From Bacillota bacterium (lineage in GTDB: Bacteria > Bacillota > UBA4882 > UBA8346), in NCBI GenBank assembly GCA_028282485.1, contig JANQHU010000199.1:1-8788 (forward strand): 8,788 nt of DNA. The letters are read 5' to 3'. Positions 1-6,864 of this stretch are shown here, in pieces. The translations under genes and the position numbers were made by a program. Under the pieces are notes generated by a model, which saw nothing but the letters and a program-made list of their open reading frames with translations, was not told the DNA's origin and did not search any database. Each line of letters opens with the position of its first letter. The first letter of the stretch is position 1.

Positions 1-162
1 CACCAGAAAGGCTTGAAACAATTAGCCGATTACCTGGAAAGGCAGGGTTTAGACCGGGGCTATCTGGTAGTCTTTGATTTTAATATGCAGAAAGAAAAAG
101 CCCCCTGGCAGGAAGATAAGCAAGTGGTGGCTGGAAAAGAGATTTATATGGTCAGGGTTTAG
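1..162 (+). CDS. C-terminal fragment of a PD-(D/E)XK nuclease / AAA-ATPase-like protein (5' end outside window)
   Basis: The frame is open from base 1 and stops at TAG 160-162, giving the last 53 residues of a protein that begins upstream. The fragment starts HQKGLKQLADYLE and continues with GYLVVFDFN, a tryptophan-containing charged stretch, and an ending VVAGKEIYMVRV. This pattern (a His-x-Lys-Gly-Leu helix, then a hydrophobic GYLVVFDF strand, then GKxI near the terminus) resembles the C-terminal end of the AAA-ATPase-like proteins that carry a PD-(D/E)XK nuclease-like domain, common as multicopy genes in Clostridia. Their role is poorly known. The ATPase part and the putative catalytic acidic residues are outside the window, so neither activity nor intactness can be judged. 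No terminator is visible after the stop. The assignment rests on motif memory only. Confidence 0.6.
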   Translation, partial: HQKGLKQLADYLERQGLDRGYLVVFDFNMQKEKAPWQEDKQVVAGKEIYMVRV

Positions 163-212
163 GGGTAAGTAAGTAAATTTATAAAGTTCATAGAACGGTA
201 ATGTATTATGGC

Positions 213-241
213 TTGTATTTATTAAGTAATGATTGTATAAT
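213..241 (+). promoter_or_regulatory. Candidate sigma-A promoter for the small hypothetical gene
   Basis: A perfect -10 box TATAAT (236-241) lies 17 bases after a weak -35 box TTGTAT (213-218, 3 of 6 matches). Transcription would start near 248, about 50 bases before the ATG at 299. Arms TGTAT (234-238) and ATACA (251-255) form an inverted repeat around the -10 box and could be an operator, though the region is AT-rich. Confidence 0.5.
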
Positions 242-298
242 GGAAATATAATACATTGTAAATTTAGGGGTAAAATAATATTAGTGGAGATGATTGGA

Positions 299-469
299 AT
301 GGTTATTGGTGCTGGAGGAAATAATTTAAATAGAGAAAATAAAGCAAATACTAGTATGGGTAAAATTGAAGAAGAAAAAAGTGAACAGCAAATTAAAGCG
401 GAAGCGCAGAAGTTAATTAATGAAATTAATTCACTTCTTCCTGAACATATAAAGAATAAAAAAGATTGA
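299..469 (+). CDS. Small hypothetical protein, 56 aa
   Basis: I do not recognise this protein. The ATG at 299 is chosen because GGAG (286-289) sits 9 bases upstream and a candidate promoter fires near 248; a longer frame from TTG 233 would begin before that start site and overlap the -10 box. The ATG at 290 directly abuts GGAG and is less likely. The product begins with a glycine-containing stretch (MVIGAGGNN), followed by a hydrophilic region and a charged, probably helical segment from about residue 22 to 49 rich in Glu, Lys, Gln and Leu, and ends in a lysine-rich tail (KNKKD). There is no signal peptide, membrane segment or cysteine. It appears to be a single-gene transcript, with its own promoter and a terminator 90 bases downstream. 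It could be a real small protein or a decayed gene. Confidence 0.45.
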   Translation: MVIGAGGNNLNRENKANTSMGKIEEEKSEQQIKAEAQKLINEINSLLPEHIKNKKD

Positions 470-821
470 CATCAGAAACTCTAAAAAAACAACTATAGAA
501 TAGCAATTTATTTTACTTAATACTTTACCTGTAAACTGTAAGTAAAAATTAACACCTCAAACCACCTTAAAAAGTGGTTTTTTATTTTTGCCCTAAAATC
601 CCTCCCTAAACTAACATATTTAAAGAAGACCCGTTGTAATCTTCAAAACTAAACTGGAACTTTTTTATTTTTTGATCTCCCTAAAGAAGGATAAAATTTT
701 TTCAGAAAGAATAAAAAGTATAATGTTAAGCTAATAAGTAAATGAAGAAGATCTTTGATATTAATTAGATTTGATCTGTAAATATTAGTATATTATTATA
801 TTTTATTTGGAGGAATAGTTG
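470..821. other. Intergenic region between the small gene and glmU
   Basis: This is 352 bases of strongly AT-rich sequence. It holds the terminator at 559-589 and presumably the glmU promoter, but no candidate is convincing. A perfect TATAAT (719-724) has no acceptable -35. TTGATC (771-776) with TATTAT (794-799) at 17-base spacing would leave only about 16 bases before the glmU start. AGATC (749-753) and GATCT (773-777) form a short inverted repeat. No RNA gene or riboswitch was recognised, and spoVG and purR, which precede glmU in Bacillus, are not here. Confidence 0.6.
559..589 (+). terminator. Intrinsic terminator after the small hypothetical gene
   Basis: The stem AAACCAC (559-565) pairs with GTGGTTT (574-580) across an 8-base loop. 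A T run follows (578-583, then a further five T after one A). This is a good rho-independent terminator that ends the small-gene transcript and isolates it from glmU. Confidence 0.8.
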
Positions 822-824
822 ATG
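809..824 (+). promoter_or_regulatory. Ribosome binding site that decides the glmU start
   Basis: GGAGG (809-813) lies 8 bases before ATG 822, which is optimal, but only 5 bases before the in-frame TTG at 819. The start is therefore placed at ATG 822. The protein then begins MEKVAALILAAG, as in other GlmU proteins. Confidence 0.85.
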
Positions 825-2198
825 GAGAAAGTTGCTGCTTTAATTTTGGCTGCCGGTCAGGGGACCCGGATGAAGTCAAATTACCCCAAGGTCTTACATG
901 GGTTATTAGGGAAACCGATGGTCCAATATGTAGTGGATACCTCTCGTAATATTGGTTCCCAATTAATAATGGTGGTAGTCGGTTTTCAAGGAGAGCAGGT
1001 AATTGAGGCTTTAGGCCCGGAGTGTCAGTATGTATGGCAAAAAGAACAATTAGGAACCGGCCATGCGGTAATGATGGCCCAAAAAGAATTAGAGAATTTT
1101 GCTGGTGATTTACTACTACTTTATGGGGATACGCCTCTGTTACAGGAGGAAACCATTCAAAAATTAATTGCATTACGCCGCCAGGAGAGTGCGGCTGCGG
1201 CTATTTTGACCACTCATCTTAATTCTCCCGTTGGCTATGGTAGAATTATCCGGGATGAGCAGCAAAACATCAAGGCTATTGTGGAAGATAAAGATGCAAA
1301 TGCCCAGGAAAAGTTAGTTACCGAAGTGAATACGGGAGTTTATTGTTTTGATTGTCAGTTGTTATTTTCGGTACTCGATCAACTCTCGCCGAAAAATGCC
1401 CAAGGGGAATATTATTTAACGGATGTTTTTCAAATTTTTAATAAGCTGGGCTTAAAAACGGTTGGTTTAGCTACTAAGGATGCGGAGGAAGTTATGGGAC
1501 CCAATGATCGCGTCCAACTAGCCCAGACGGAAAATATTTTAAAGCAGCGCATTAATCAAAAATGGATGAAAGCAGGAGTCACTATCTGTGATCCGCAGTT
1601 TACTTATATTGGTTCCGAGGTAGAGATCGGCAGAGATACGATCATCTATCCTGGTACTTTTCTTTTAGAGAAGACCATCATTGGTGAGAATTGTGTGCTG
1701 GGGCCTCATACCCGGATTATTAATTCTACTGTTGGCCAAGGGACTACTATACAATTTAGTCAGGTACAAAGCTCCCAGCTTGGGCCGGAGAATGCCATTG
1801 GCCCTTTTGCCTATCTGCGGCCGAATACGGTGAGTGAGGCCAAAGTTAAAATTGGGGATTTTGTGGAGCTAAAGAATACCCAGATACGGCAGGGGAGTAA
1901 AATTCCCCATCTTTCCTATGTGGGAGATACCCAAATTGGTGCTAACGTCAATATTGGGGCGGGGACCATTACTTGTAATTATGATGGAGTCAATAAGGCT
2001 CAGACAGTGATTGAAGATGGGGTCTTTGTGGGAAGTAATACTAACTTAGTAGCCCCGGTAACCGTAGGCGAGAATGCCACCATTGCCGCCGGGTCGACCA
2101 TTACCGCAGATGTCCCCCCAGATTCTTTGGCAATTGCCCGAAATCGGCAGGTGATCAAAACTGATTGGAATTCGCCGAAACAGAAAAAAGAAAAATGA
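822..2198 (+). CDS. glmU: Bifunctional GlmU: glucosamine-1-phosphate N-acetyltransferase / N-acetylglucosamine-1-phosphate uridylyltransferase
   Basis: This cytoplasmic enzyme makes UDP-GlcNAc, the precursor of peptidoglycan, by acetylating glucosamine-1-phosphate with acetyl-CoA and then transferring UMP from UTP. The 458 residues match the usual family length of about 455. The N-terminal Rossmann-like uridylyltransferase domain (about 1-230) shows LILAAGQGTRMKS with Arg16 and Lys23, QLGTGHAV (76-83), YGDTPL (101-106, the Mg/UTP-binding Asp103), and a GPNDRVQLA segment with the metal-binding Asn. The C-terminal half is a left-handed beta helix of hexapeptide repeats. It includes YLRPN, the HLSYVGD segment with the catalytic His, and NYDG, which together form the acetyl-transfer site. 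The gene is 39 bases upstream of pth with no terminator between, so the two are probably co-transcribed. prs, which follows glmU in Bacillus, is absent. No frameshift or missing key residue was seen. Confidence 0.97.
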   Translation: MEKVAALILAAGQGTRMKSNYPKVLHGLLGKPMVQYVVDTSRNIGSQLIMVVVGFQGEQVIEALGPECQYVWQKEQLGTGHAVMMAQKELENFAGDLLLLYGDTPLLQEETIQKLIALRRQESAAAAILTTHLNSPVGYGRIIRDEQQNIKAIVEDKDANAQEKLVTEVNTGVYCFDCQLLFSVLDQLSPKNAQGEYYLTDVFQIFNKLGLKTVGLATKDAEEVMGPNDRVQLAQTENILKQRINQKWMKAGVTICDPQFTYIGSEVEIGRDTIIYPGTFLLEKTIIGENCVLGPHTRIINSTVGQGTTIQFSQVQSSQLGPENAIGPFAYLRPNTVSEAKVKIGDFVELKNTQIRQGSKIPHLSYVGDTQIGANVNIGAGTITCNYDGVNKAQTVIEDGVFVGSNTNLVAPVTVGENATIAAGSTITADVPPDSLAIARNRQVIKTDWNSPKQKKEK

Positions 2199-2237
2199 GA
2201 GATCCAGGTGGATTGGGAGAAATGGAGTAGGAGTTAA

Positions 2238-2819
2238 ATGTTTGTAATTGTTGGATTGGGAAATCCAGGGGTTAGATACTTCCAAACCCGGCATAATGCC
2301 GGGTTTTTGACGGTTGACCAGATTGCCGAAGACCATGGTGTAACTCTAACCAAAAAGGCGTTTGATAGTCTGGGGGAACAGCTTATTGTAGAGGGCCAAA
2401 AAGTTTTGTTGGTAAAGCCCCAAACCTATATGAATTTAAGTGGTCAGGCAGTCCAAAAAATAGTCAACTATTATAAAGTACCTTTAGAAAAACTGTTAGT
2501 AATTCATGATGATCTAGATTTACCCTTAGGAAGTATTCGCTTCAGAAAAAAGGGTAGTGCCGCCGGCCAAAAGGGGTTAGGCTCAATCATTCAGTTATTG
2601 GGGACGGATCAGGTTATTAGACTAAAGATCGGGATTGACCGGCCGGTCAATGGGCAAGCAATACCGGATTACGTGCTAGAGCCTTTTAGAGGCGAGGCAG
2701 AAGTACAATTTGCCAAAACCATCCAGTATGCCGCTCAGGCAGCAGTAGCTTTTGTGACCAAAGGCCTGGATTATTCTATGAATAATTTTAATGGAAATAT
2801 TAATGAAAAAGAAGGCTAA
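2238..2819 (+). CDS. pth: Peptidyl-tRNA hydrolase
   Basis: Pth cleaves the ester bond of peptidyl-tRNAs that drop off the ribosome, recycling tRNA; it is a cytoplasmic monomer and usually essential. The 193 residues fit the bacterial Pth family (185-195). Visible motifs are GLGNPG (6-11, Asn9), the TRHNAGF segment with catalytic His19, PQTYMNLSG with Asn66, and HDDLDLPLG with Asp91. The next conserved loop, normally GGHNG, reads AGQKG (109-113), so Gln111 and Lys112 replace the His and Asn expected there. The start ATG 2238 is supported by AGGAG (2229-2233), at a rather short 4-base spacing, with a second GGAG at 2224-2227. The C-terminus ends in an Asn/Glu-rich tail. A terminator-like hairpin lies within codons 16-24. 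pth follows glmU closely and probably belongs to the same transcript. Family assignment is secure; the loop change is the only oddity. Confidence 0.95.
   Translation: MFVIVGLGNPGVRYFQTRHNAGFLTVDQIAEDHGVTLTKKAFDSLGEQLIVEGQKVLLVKPQTYMNLSGQAVQKIVNYYKVPLEKLLVIHDDLDLPLGSIRFRKKGSAAGQKGLGSIIQLLGTDQVIRLKIGIDRPVNGQAIPDYVLEPFRGEAEVQFAKTIQYAAQAAVAFVTKGLDYSMNNFNGNINEKEG
2284..2308 (+). terminator. Terminator-like hairpin inside the 5' end of pth
   Basis: The arm AAACCCGGCA (2284-2293) pairs perfectly with TGCCGGGTTT (2297-2306) around a 3-base loop TAA, and the stem runs into TTTTT (2304-2308). It begins 46 bases after the pth start codon and covers the codons for the conserved TRHNAGF motif. By structure it is a credible intrinsic terminator or attenuator that translating ribosomes would normally mask. 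Conserved coding constraint partly favours this palindrome, so its function is inference. Confidence 0.4.
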
Positions 2820-2848
2820 AAAATCGACCCCGGATCATATGTATAAAT

Positions 2849-2863
2849 AGCTGGCTACCAGCT
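2849..2863 (+). repeat. Perfect small hairpin between pth and the membrane-protein gene
   Basis: AGCTGG (2849-2854) pairs with CCAGCT (2858-2863) across a CTA loop. It lies 13 bases upstream of the next start codon, where a ribosome binding site would be expected, and has no T tract, so it is not an intrinsic terminator. It could influence translation initiation or mRNA processing. Confidence 0.4.
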
Positions 2864-2876
2864 CACTATATTAATA

Positions 2877-3272
2877 ATGGAAAAATTACTCGGGTTAGTA
2901 CTTGCTTTTAGCTTAGCTTGGCTCTGGGATCGTGGCTGGTATTATTTAAAAATTAAGGCCAAATATCGGATTATTTTTTTTGTTCCCCTGGGTGAAGAAG
3001 TGTTGAAATACTCCATTTCTTTTCTTTTTAACTTTTTTTTACCCTTATTTTATTTTTTATTTGGTTTAATGGAAGGATTATTTGAATCAGTTATTATTAA
3101 CAAAAAGTTTGATCTACGCTTAATTTTGGCAGGGGCTATTTTTCATTTCTTGTTAAGCGTTTTTTATTTGTTACCTTTGCTAGATCTCATAAATCTTTTG
3201 TTGGCGATCGGTACACATATGCTCTGGAATAGGCATATTTTAAAATATAGTATTGCTACAAATTACAAATAA
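2877..3272 (+). CDS. Small polytopic membrane protein with PrsW-type glutamic protease motifs, 131 aa
   Basis: This is probably a minimal intramembrane protease-like protein. Four motifs occur in the order seen in the PrsW family: GEEVLK (EExxK, Glu40, Glu41, Lys44) at the end of a hydrophobic stretch, FGLMEGLFE (62-70, Glu66), FHF with His90 in a membrane segment, and HMLWN (114-118, His114, Asn118). About four hydrophobic segments are visible (roughly 4-17, 46-72, 80-99, 100-117). PrsW of Bacillus, which makes the first cut in the anti-sigma factor RsiW, is about 220 residues, so this protein would be a reduced form; CPBP/Abi proteases share related motifs. No Shine-Dalgarno sequence precedes ATG 2877, and the only upstream in-frame codons before a stop lack a start. 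The gene is Phe/Leu-rich and visibly more AT-rich than its neighbours. It lies between pth and mfd, where Bacillus has fin. Substrate unknown. Confidence 0.6.
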   Translation: MEKLLGLVLAFSLAWLWDRGWYYLKIKAKYRIIFFVPLGEEVLKYSISFLFNFFLPLFYFLFGLMEGLFESVIINKKFDLRLILAGAIFHFLLSVFYLLPLLDLINLLLAIGTHMLWNRHILKYSIATNYK

Positions 3273-3293
3273 CCTTATTTTTTCTTATATAAT
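3263..3293 (+). promoter_or_regulatory. Possible internal promoter for mfd
   Basis: A perfect TATAAT (3288-3293) lies 30 bases before the mfd GTG. The best -35 at a usable distance is TTACAA (3263-3268, 3 of 6 matches, 19-base spacer), which is weak. It may provide extra mfd transcription independent of the glmU-pth transcript. Confidence 0.35.
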
Positions 3294-3307
3294 CTTTAAG
3301 TAGTATC

Positions 3308-3325
3308 AGGAGGAGTACCAAAGTG
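3308..3325 (+). promoter_or_regulatory. Ribosome binding site that supports a GTG start for mfd
   Basis: AGGAGG (3308-3313) sits 9 bases before GTG 3323. This strong site and the lack of any nearby in-frame ATG fix the unusual start codon. Confidence 0.85.
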
Positions 3326-6300
3326 GAGAGACTACTAAATTATCTGGCCCAGCACCCCGATTTTAAAAATGTATTAGCCCATTTTCACCGCGGCGCGGGG
3401 GATTTATTAACCGGAGTTAATGGCACCCAAAAATCCTTAATTATTGCCCAATTTTTTAGGGATTTCAAAGAGAGCTTGCTAATTGTCAGTTATAGTAATA
3501 GTCAAGCCTATCGGATCGCAACCGATTTGGAGCAGTTACTACCTCCCGAAAAGGTAGCTTTTTTTCCGGCCAATGAAATTTTACCCCATGAAGAGGCTTA
3601 TGAACCCGAAGTTACAGCCGAGCGAATTGCCACCATTGGCCGAATTTTAGAAGAACAAAATTTAGTAATTGTAACTTCTTGGCCGGCCCTCCATCGTAAG
3701 CTTATTCCGGTAGAAAGCTTTGCGGAGTTTATTATCCCTCTGAAGGTGGGCTTAGAATATTCATTAACGGATTTAGTAGCTAGATTAACTAAAATGGGGT
3801 ACGAACGGGTAGATTTGGTGGAAGAATTAGGCCAATTTAGCTTACGGGGAGATATTTTAGATGTTTTTCCTTTAGATCTCAAGGAACCAGTGCGAATTGA
3901 GTTTTTTGGCGATCAAATTGATTCCCTCCGTTCTTTTCAAATTGCAACCCAATTATCAGTTGATAATCTGGTTGCAACTAAAATTTTACCAGCTCGGGAA
4001 GGCTTATGGTCCCAGGAAGAGTTTCTCAAGGCCCAAGACTCGATCCGCGAGACTTTGGCAGAAGCCATCGCCAAATTAGAAGATCTGGGCCGGCTAGAAG
4101 CGGCCGAAAAGTTACAAAACCGCATTAACGAAGCTTTAGAAAGGTTAAATGAAGGGCATCAATTAGCCGGTGCCGATCAGTTTTTGCCCTGGATTTATCC
4201 CAAATTAGTAACTTTATTTGATTATCTGCCTAAATTAAGAGTGATTTTAGACGAACCGGTAAGAGGTAAAGATTCTTACCGCACATTTTTGGAAGAAACT
4301 GCCGATACGTATAGTAATTTTTTAGAAAAGGGAGTCATCTTAGCTAAAGAACATGAAATTTTTCTGCCACCAGGTGAGTTGGAAAAAAAGATTAGCAAAA
4401 CAAAACCCTGGTTTTTTTCGTTACTTAATAAAACCCCCAAGGGCTTTCAAATTGATCATATTTTAACCCTTCCTTTTAAGAGTCCCCCTCTTTTTCATAA
4501 TAAAATTGAAATGCTGCTGCAAGAGATTAGTCGTTTGATAAAATCAAATTGGTTGGTCATCTTGGTAGTATCGAGAAATGATAAAGCCCGCCACTTAAAA
4601 GAAGTGCTCCGGGAAGAAGGCCTTAGCGCTCAAATCTTGTCAGAGAGCGCAAAATCCCAAGAAACGGCGCCAGCTTCGTTATTAATTATGGTCGCGGATC
4701 TGGAATCCGGGTTTGAATGGTTTGGGGACCAAAAGGTGCTCTTACTTACCGAATTAGAGATTTATGGCAAACAAAAAAGAAGCTATCAAAAGCATTTTCA
4801 AAAAGAAGGCTCCAAGATTAGTTCTTTTACCGACCTCAAACCAGGGGATTATGTGGTTCATATTAATCACGGCATCGGGCAGTATATTAAAATGGAAACC
4901 TTAGAAATGGCGGGTAGTCATCGGGATTATCTCCAAATCGAGTATTCCGGTAGTGACCGACTCTATGTACCCACGGATCAGTTAAATATGCTACAAAAGT
5001 ATATTGGCATGGAAGGTACGCCGCCGAAAATGAATAAATTAGGGGGCGCCGAATGGCAAAAAGCCAAAAACAAGGTCAAAGAGTCCATCCAAGATATGGC
5101 CCAGAGTTTGCTGGAATTATACGCCAAAAGAGAAGTGGCCTCCGGCTTTAGTTTTGGCCGGGATACGGTCTGGCAACATGAATTTGAAGAAGCCTTTTTT
5201 TATGAAGAGACTCCTGATCAATTAAAGGCTATTGCCGAAATTAAATGTGATATGGAAAAATCGAAGCCTATGGATCGCTTGTTATGTGGTGATGTGGGCT
5301 ATGGTAAAACCGAGGTAGCCATGCGCGCGGCTTTTAAAGCAGTAATGGAGGGCAAACAGGTAGGAGTCTTAGTTCCTACTACGATTTTAGCACAACAACA
5401 CTTTTTGACCTTTCGGGAGCGTTTTGCCGGTTTTCCGGTAAATATTAAAGTCTTAAGTCGGTTCCAATCTCTTAAAGAACAGGAAGAGGTAATTAGAGAC
5501 CTCCTTACCAGTAAGGTGGACTTAGTAATTGGGACTCATCGTTTGATCTCCGCGGATGTTCATTTTAAAAACTTAGGCTTTTTAATTGTTGATGAGGAAC
5601 AGCGTTTTGGAGTGAGCCATAAAGAAAAAATTAAAGAACTGCGCCATAATGTGGATGTCTTAACCCTTACCGCAACACCAATTCCCAGAACATTACATAT
5701 GTCTTTGGTAGGGATTAGAGATATTAGTATTATTGAGACTCCCCCTTACGGTAGATTTCCCATCCGAACCCATGTCTTAGAATATAATGAAGAAGTAATT
5801 CGGGAAGCGATTATCCGAGAAATAGATCGGCAAGGCCAGGTTTATGTTGTCTATAATCGGGTGGAGACCATAGACAGAATGGCTGATTATTTACAAAAAT
5901 TAGTACCACAAGCTCGGATTGATATTGCTCACGGCCAAATGGATGAAGAGCATTTAGAAAGAATTATGCTTAATTTTTACGATAATGAAGCAGATATTCT
6001 CTTGTGTACCACGATTATTGAAACTGGGTTAGATATTCCTAACGTCAATACCCTCATTGTTTATGATGCGGATCGGTTTGGGCTTTCCCAACTTTATCAA
6101 TTAAGAGGGCGAGTTGGCCGCAGCAATCGGATTGCCCATGCTTATTTTTGCTATCGTAAGGATAAGGTTTTATCAATAAATGCGGAGAAACGTTTAGCCG
6201 CGATTCGGGAGTTTACCGAATTAGGCTCCGGCTTTAAAATAGCCATGCGGGATTTAGAGATTCGGGGGGCTGGTAATTTGCTGGGTTCTGAGCAGCATGG

Positions 6301-6832
6301 CCAAATTGCTTCGGTGGGCTTTGAGCTTTATTGCCGCTTATTAGACGAGGCAGTAAAGGAGAAAAAAGGAGAGGTAGTGGCCGAACTGCCGGAACCGACG
6401 ATTGAGATCCCGGTGGATGCTTATATCCCTTCTTCTTATATTGCCGATAGTAAACAGAAGGTTCAAATCTATAAGAAGATCACCGCTACTACCAGTTTAG
6501 AAGATATTGAAATAATTATTGACGAGATATGCGACCGTTTTGGAGATCCTCCTGTAGAAGTCAAAAATCTGTTAAGCTTAGCAAAGGTCAAAGTATTAGC
6601 CAGAGAAGTGGGCTTTGCCTCCATTGGGAAAGAAAAAAACGAGTTAATTGGTAAAGTACATCAAGGCTTAGAGGTTGATTATGAAAAAATACTAACTATC
6701 TTAAAGAAATATCGAACTTCTTTTCGTTATCAACCAGGGCGAGCTCCTTTATTTCGCTGGAAAACGAGTATGCCAGATGCAGAGTTGTTAAAAATAGTGC
6801 TCCATTCCTTGGAATTACTAAAACAGAAATAA
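3323..6832 (+). CDS. mfd: Transcription-repair coupling factor Mfd
   Basis: Mfd is an ATP-driven DNA translocase that removes RNA polymerase stalled at lesions and recruits UvrA, starting transcription-coupled nucleotide excision repair. The 1169 residues match the normal length (about 1150-1180). The N-terminal UvrB-like region includes the LRGDILDVFP segment. The RNA-polymerase interaction domain (about 503-570) opens with LKPGDYVVHINHGIGQY and continues through RLYVPTDQL. The helicase core carries Walker A GDVGYGKT (656-663), Walker B DEEQ (757-760), TATP (783-786) and motif VI QLRGRVGR (926-933). The translocation (TRG) motif begins near GSGFKIA (968), and the C-terminal regulatory D7 domain spans about 1027-1169. 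The start is GTG 3323. The gene is 50 bases after the PrsW-like gene and ends at an intrinsic terminator, so it closes the transcription unit. All key motifs are intact. Confidence 0.98.
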   Translation: MERLLNYLAQHPDFKNVLAHFHRGAGDLLTGVNGTQKSLIIAQFFRDFKESLLIVSYSNSQAYRIATDLEQLLPPEKVAFFPANEILPHEEAYEPEVTAERIATIGRILEEQNLVIVTSWPALHRKLIPVESFAEFIIPLKVGLEYSLTDLVARLTKMGYERVDLVEELGQFSLRGDILDVFPLDLKEPVRIEFFGDQIDSLRSFQIATQLSVDNLVATKILPAREGLWSQEEFLKAQDSIRETLAEAIAKLEDLGRLEAAEKLQNRINEALERLNEGHQLAGADQFLPWIYPKLVTLFDYLPKLRVILDEPVRGKDSYRTFLEETADTYSNFLEKGVILAKEHEIFLPPGELEKKISKTKPWFFSLLNKTPKGFQIDHILTLPFKSPPLFHNKIEMLLQEISRLIKSNWLVILVVSRNDKARHLKEVLREEGLSAQILSESAKSQETAPASLLIMVADLESGFEWFGDQKVLLLTELEIYGKQKRSYQKHFQKEGSKISSFTDLKPGDYVVHINHGIGQYIKMETLEMAGSHRDYLQIEYSGSDRLYVPTDQLNMLQKYIGMEGTPPKMNKLGGAEWQKAKNKVKESIQDMAQSLLELYAKREVASGFSFGRDTVWQHEFEEAFFYEETPDQLKAIAEIKCDMEKSKPMDRLLCGDVGYGKTEVAMRAAFKAVMEGKQVGVLVPTTILAQQHFLTFRERFAGFPVNIKVLSRFQSLKEQEEVIRDLLTSKVDLVIGTHRLISADVHFKNLGFLIVDEEQRFGVSHKEKIKELRHNVDVLTLTATPIPRTLHMSLVGIRDISIIETPPYGRFPIRTHVLEYNEEVIREAIIREIDRQGQVYVVYNRVETIDRMADYLQKLVPQARIDIAHGQMDEEHLERIMLNFYDNEADILLCTTIIETGLDIPNVNTLIVYDADRFGLSQLYQLRGRVGRSNRIAHAYFCYRKDKVLSINAEKRLAAIREFTELGSGFKIAMRDLEIRGAGNLLGSEQHGQIASVGFELYCRLLDEAVKEKKGEVVAELPEPTIEIPVDAYIPSSYIADSKQKVQIYKKITATTSLEDIEIIIDEICDRFGDPPVEVKNLLSLAKVKVLAREVGFASIGKEKNELIGKVHQGLEVDYEKILTILKKYRTSFRYQPGRAPLFRWKTSMPDAELLKIVLHSLELLKQK

Positions 6833-6835
6833 TCG

Positions 6836-6864
6836 CGCTAAAAGTTCAAGTTTAGCGGTTTTTT
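6836..6864 (+). terminator. Intrinsic terminator after mfd
   Basis: CGCTAAA (6836-6842) pairs with TTTAGCG (6851-6857) over an 8-base loop, followed by G and six T (6859-6864). It starts 4 bases after the mfd stop. A second CGCTAAA (6865-6871) follows at once and can compete for the same TTTAGCG arm. Confidence 0.8.

Noticed and set aside
233..298. Longer N-terminus for the small gene starting at TTG 233
   Set aside because: The start would overlap the -10 box and lie upstream of the predicted transcription start, with no ribosome binding site.
625..644. GAAGA/TCTTC hairpin upstream of glmU as a terminator
   Set aside because: The stem is weak, the loop is 10 bases and the T run begins 16 bases later, too far for intrinsic termination.
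602..685. Direct repeat CTCCCTAAA (602-610 and 677-685) in the glmU upstream gap
   Set aside because: It is a single short repeat with no promoter alignment or symmetry, so it cannot be told from chance in this AT-rich region.
719..724. Perfect TATAAT upstream of glmU as its promoter
   Set aside because: No -35-like hexamer at 16-19 bases; such -10 matches are frequent in AT-rich gaps.
796..1173. Antisense open frame of 125 codons within glmU
   Set aside because: It is a shadow of the strongly conserved glmU coding frame, has no credible ribosome binding site and shows no recognisable protein.
1892..1908. GGGGA/TCCCC hairpin inside glmU
   Set aside because: The stem is only five bases with no T tract, so it is not terminator-like and is expected by chance in coding sequence.
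2046..2336. Antisense open frame across the glmU-pth junction
   Set aside because: It overlaps two certain genes and its sequence is a low-complexity by-product of their codons.
3598..4125. Open frames on both strands inside the 5' part of mfd
   Set aside because: All lie within the conserved Mfd N-terminal coding region and lack initiation signals.
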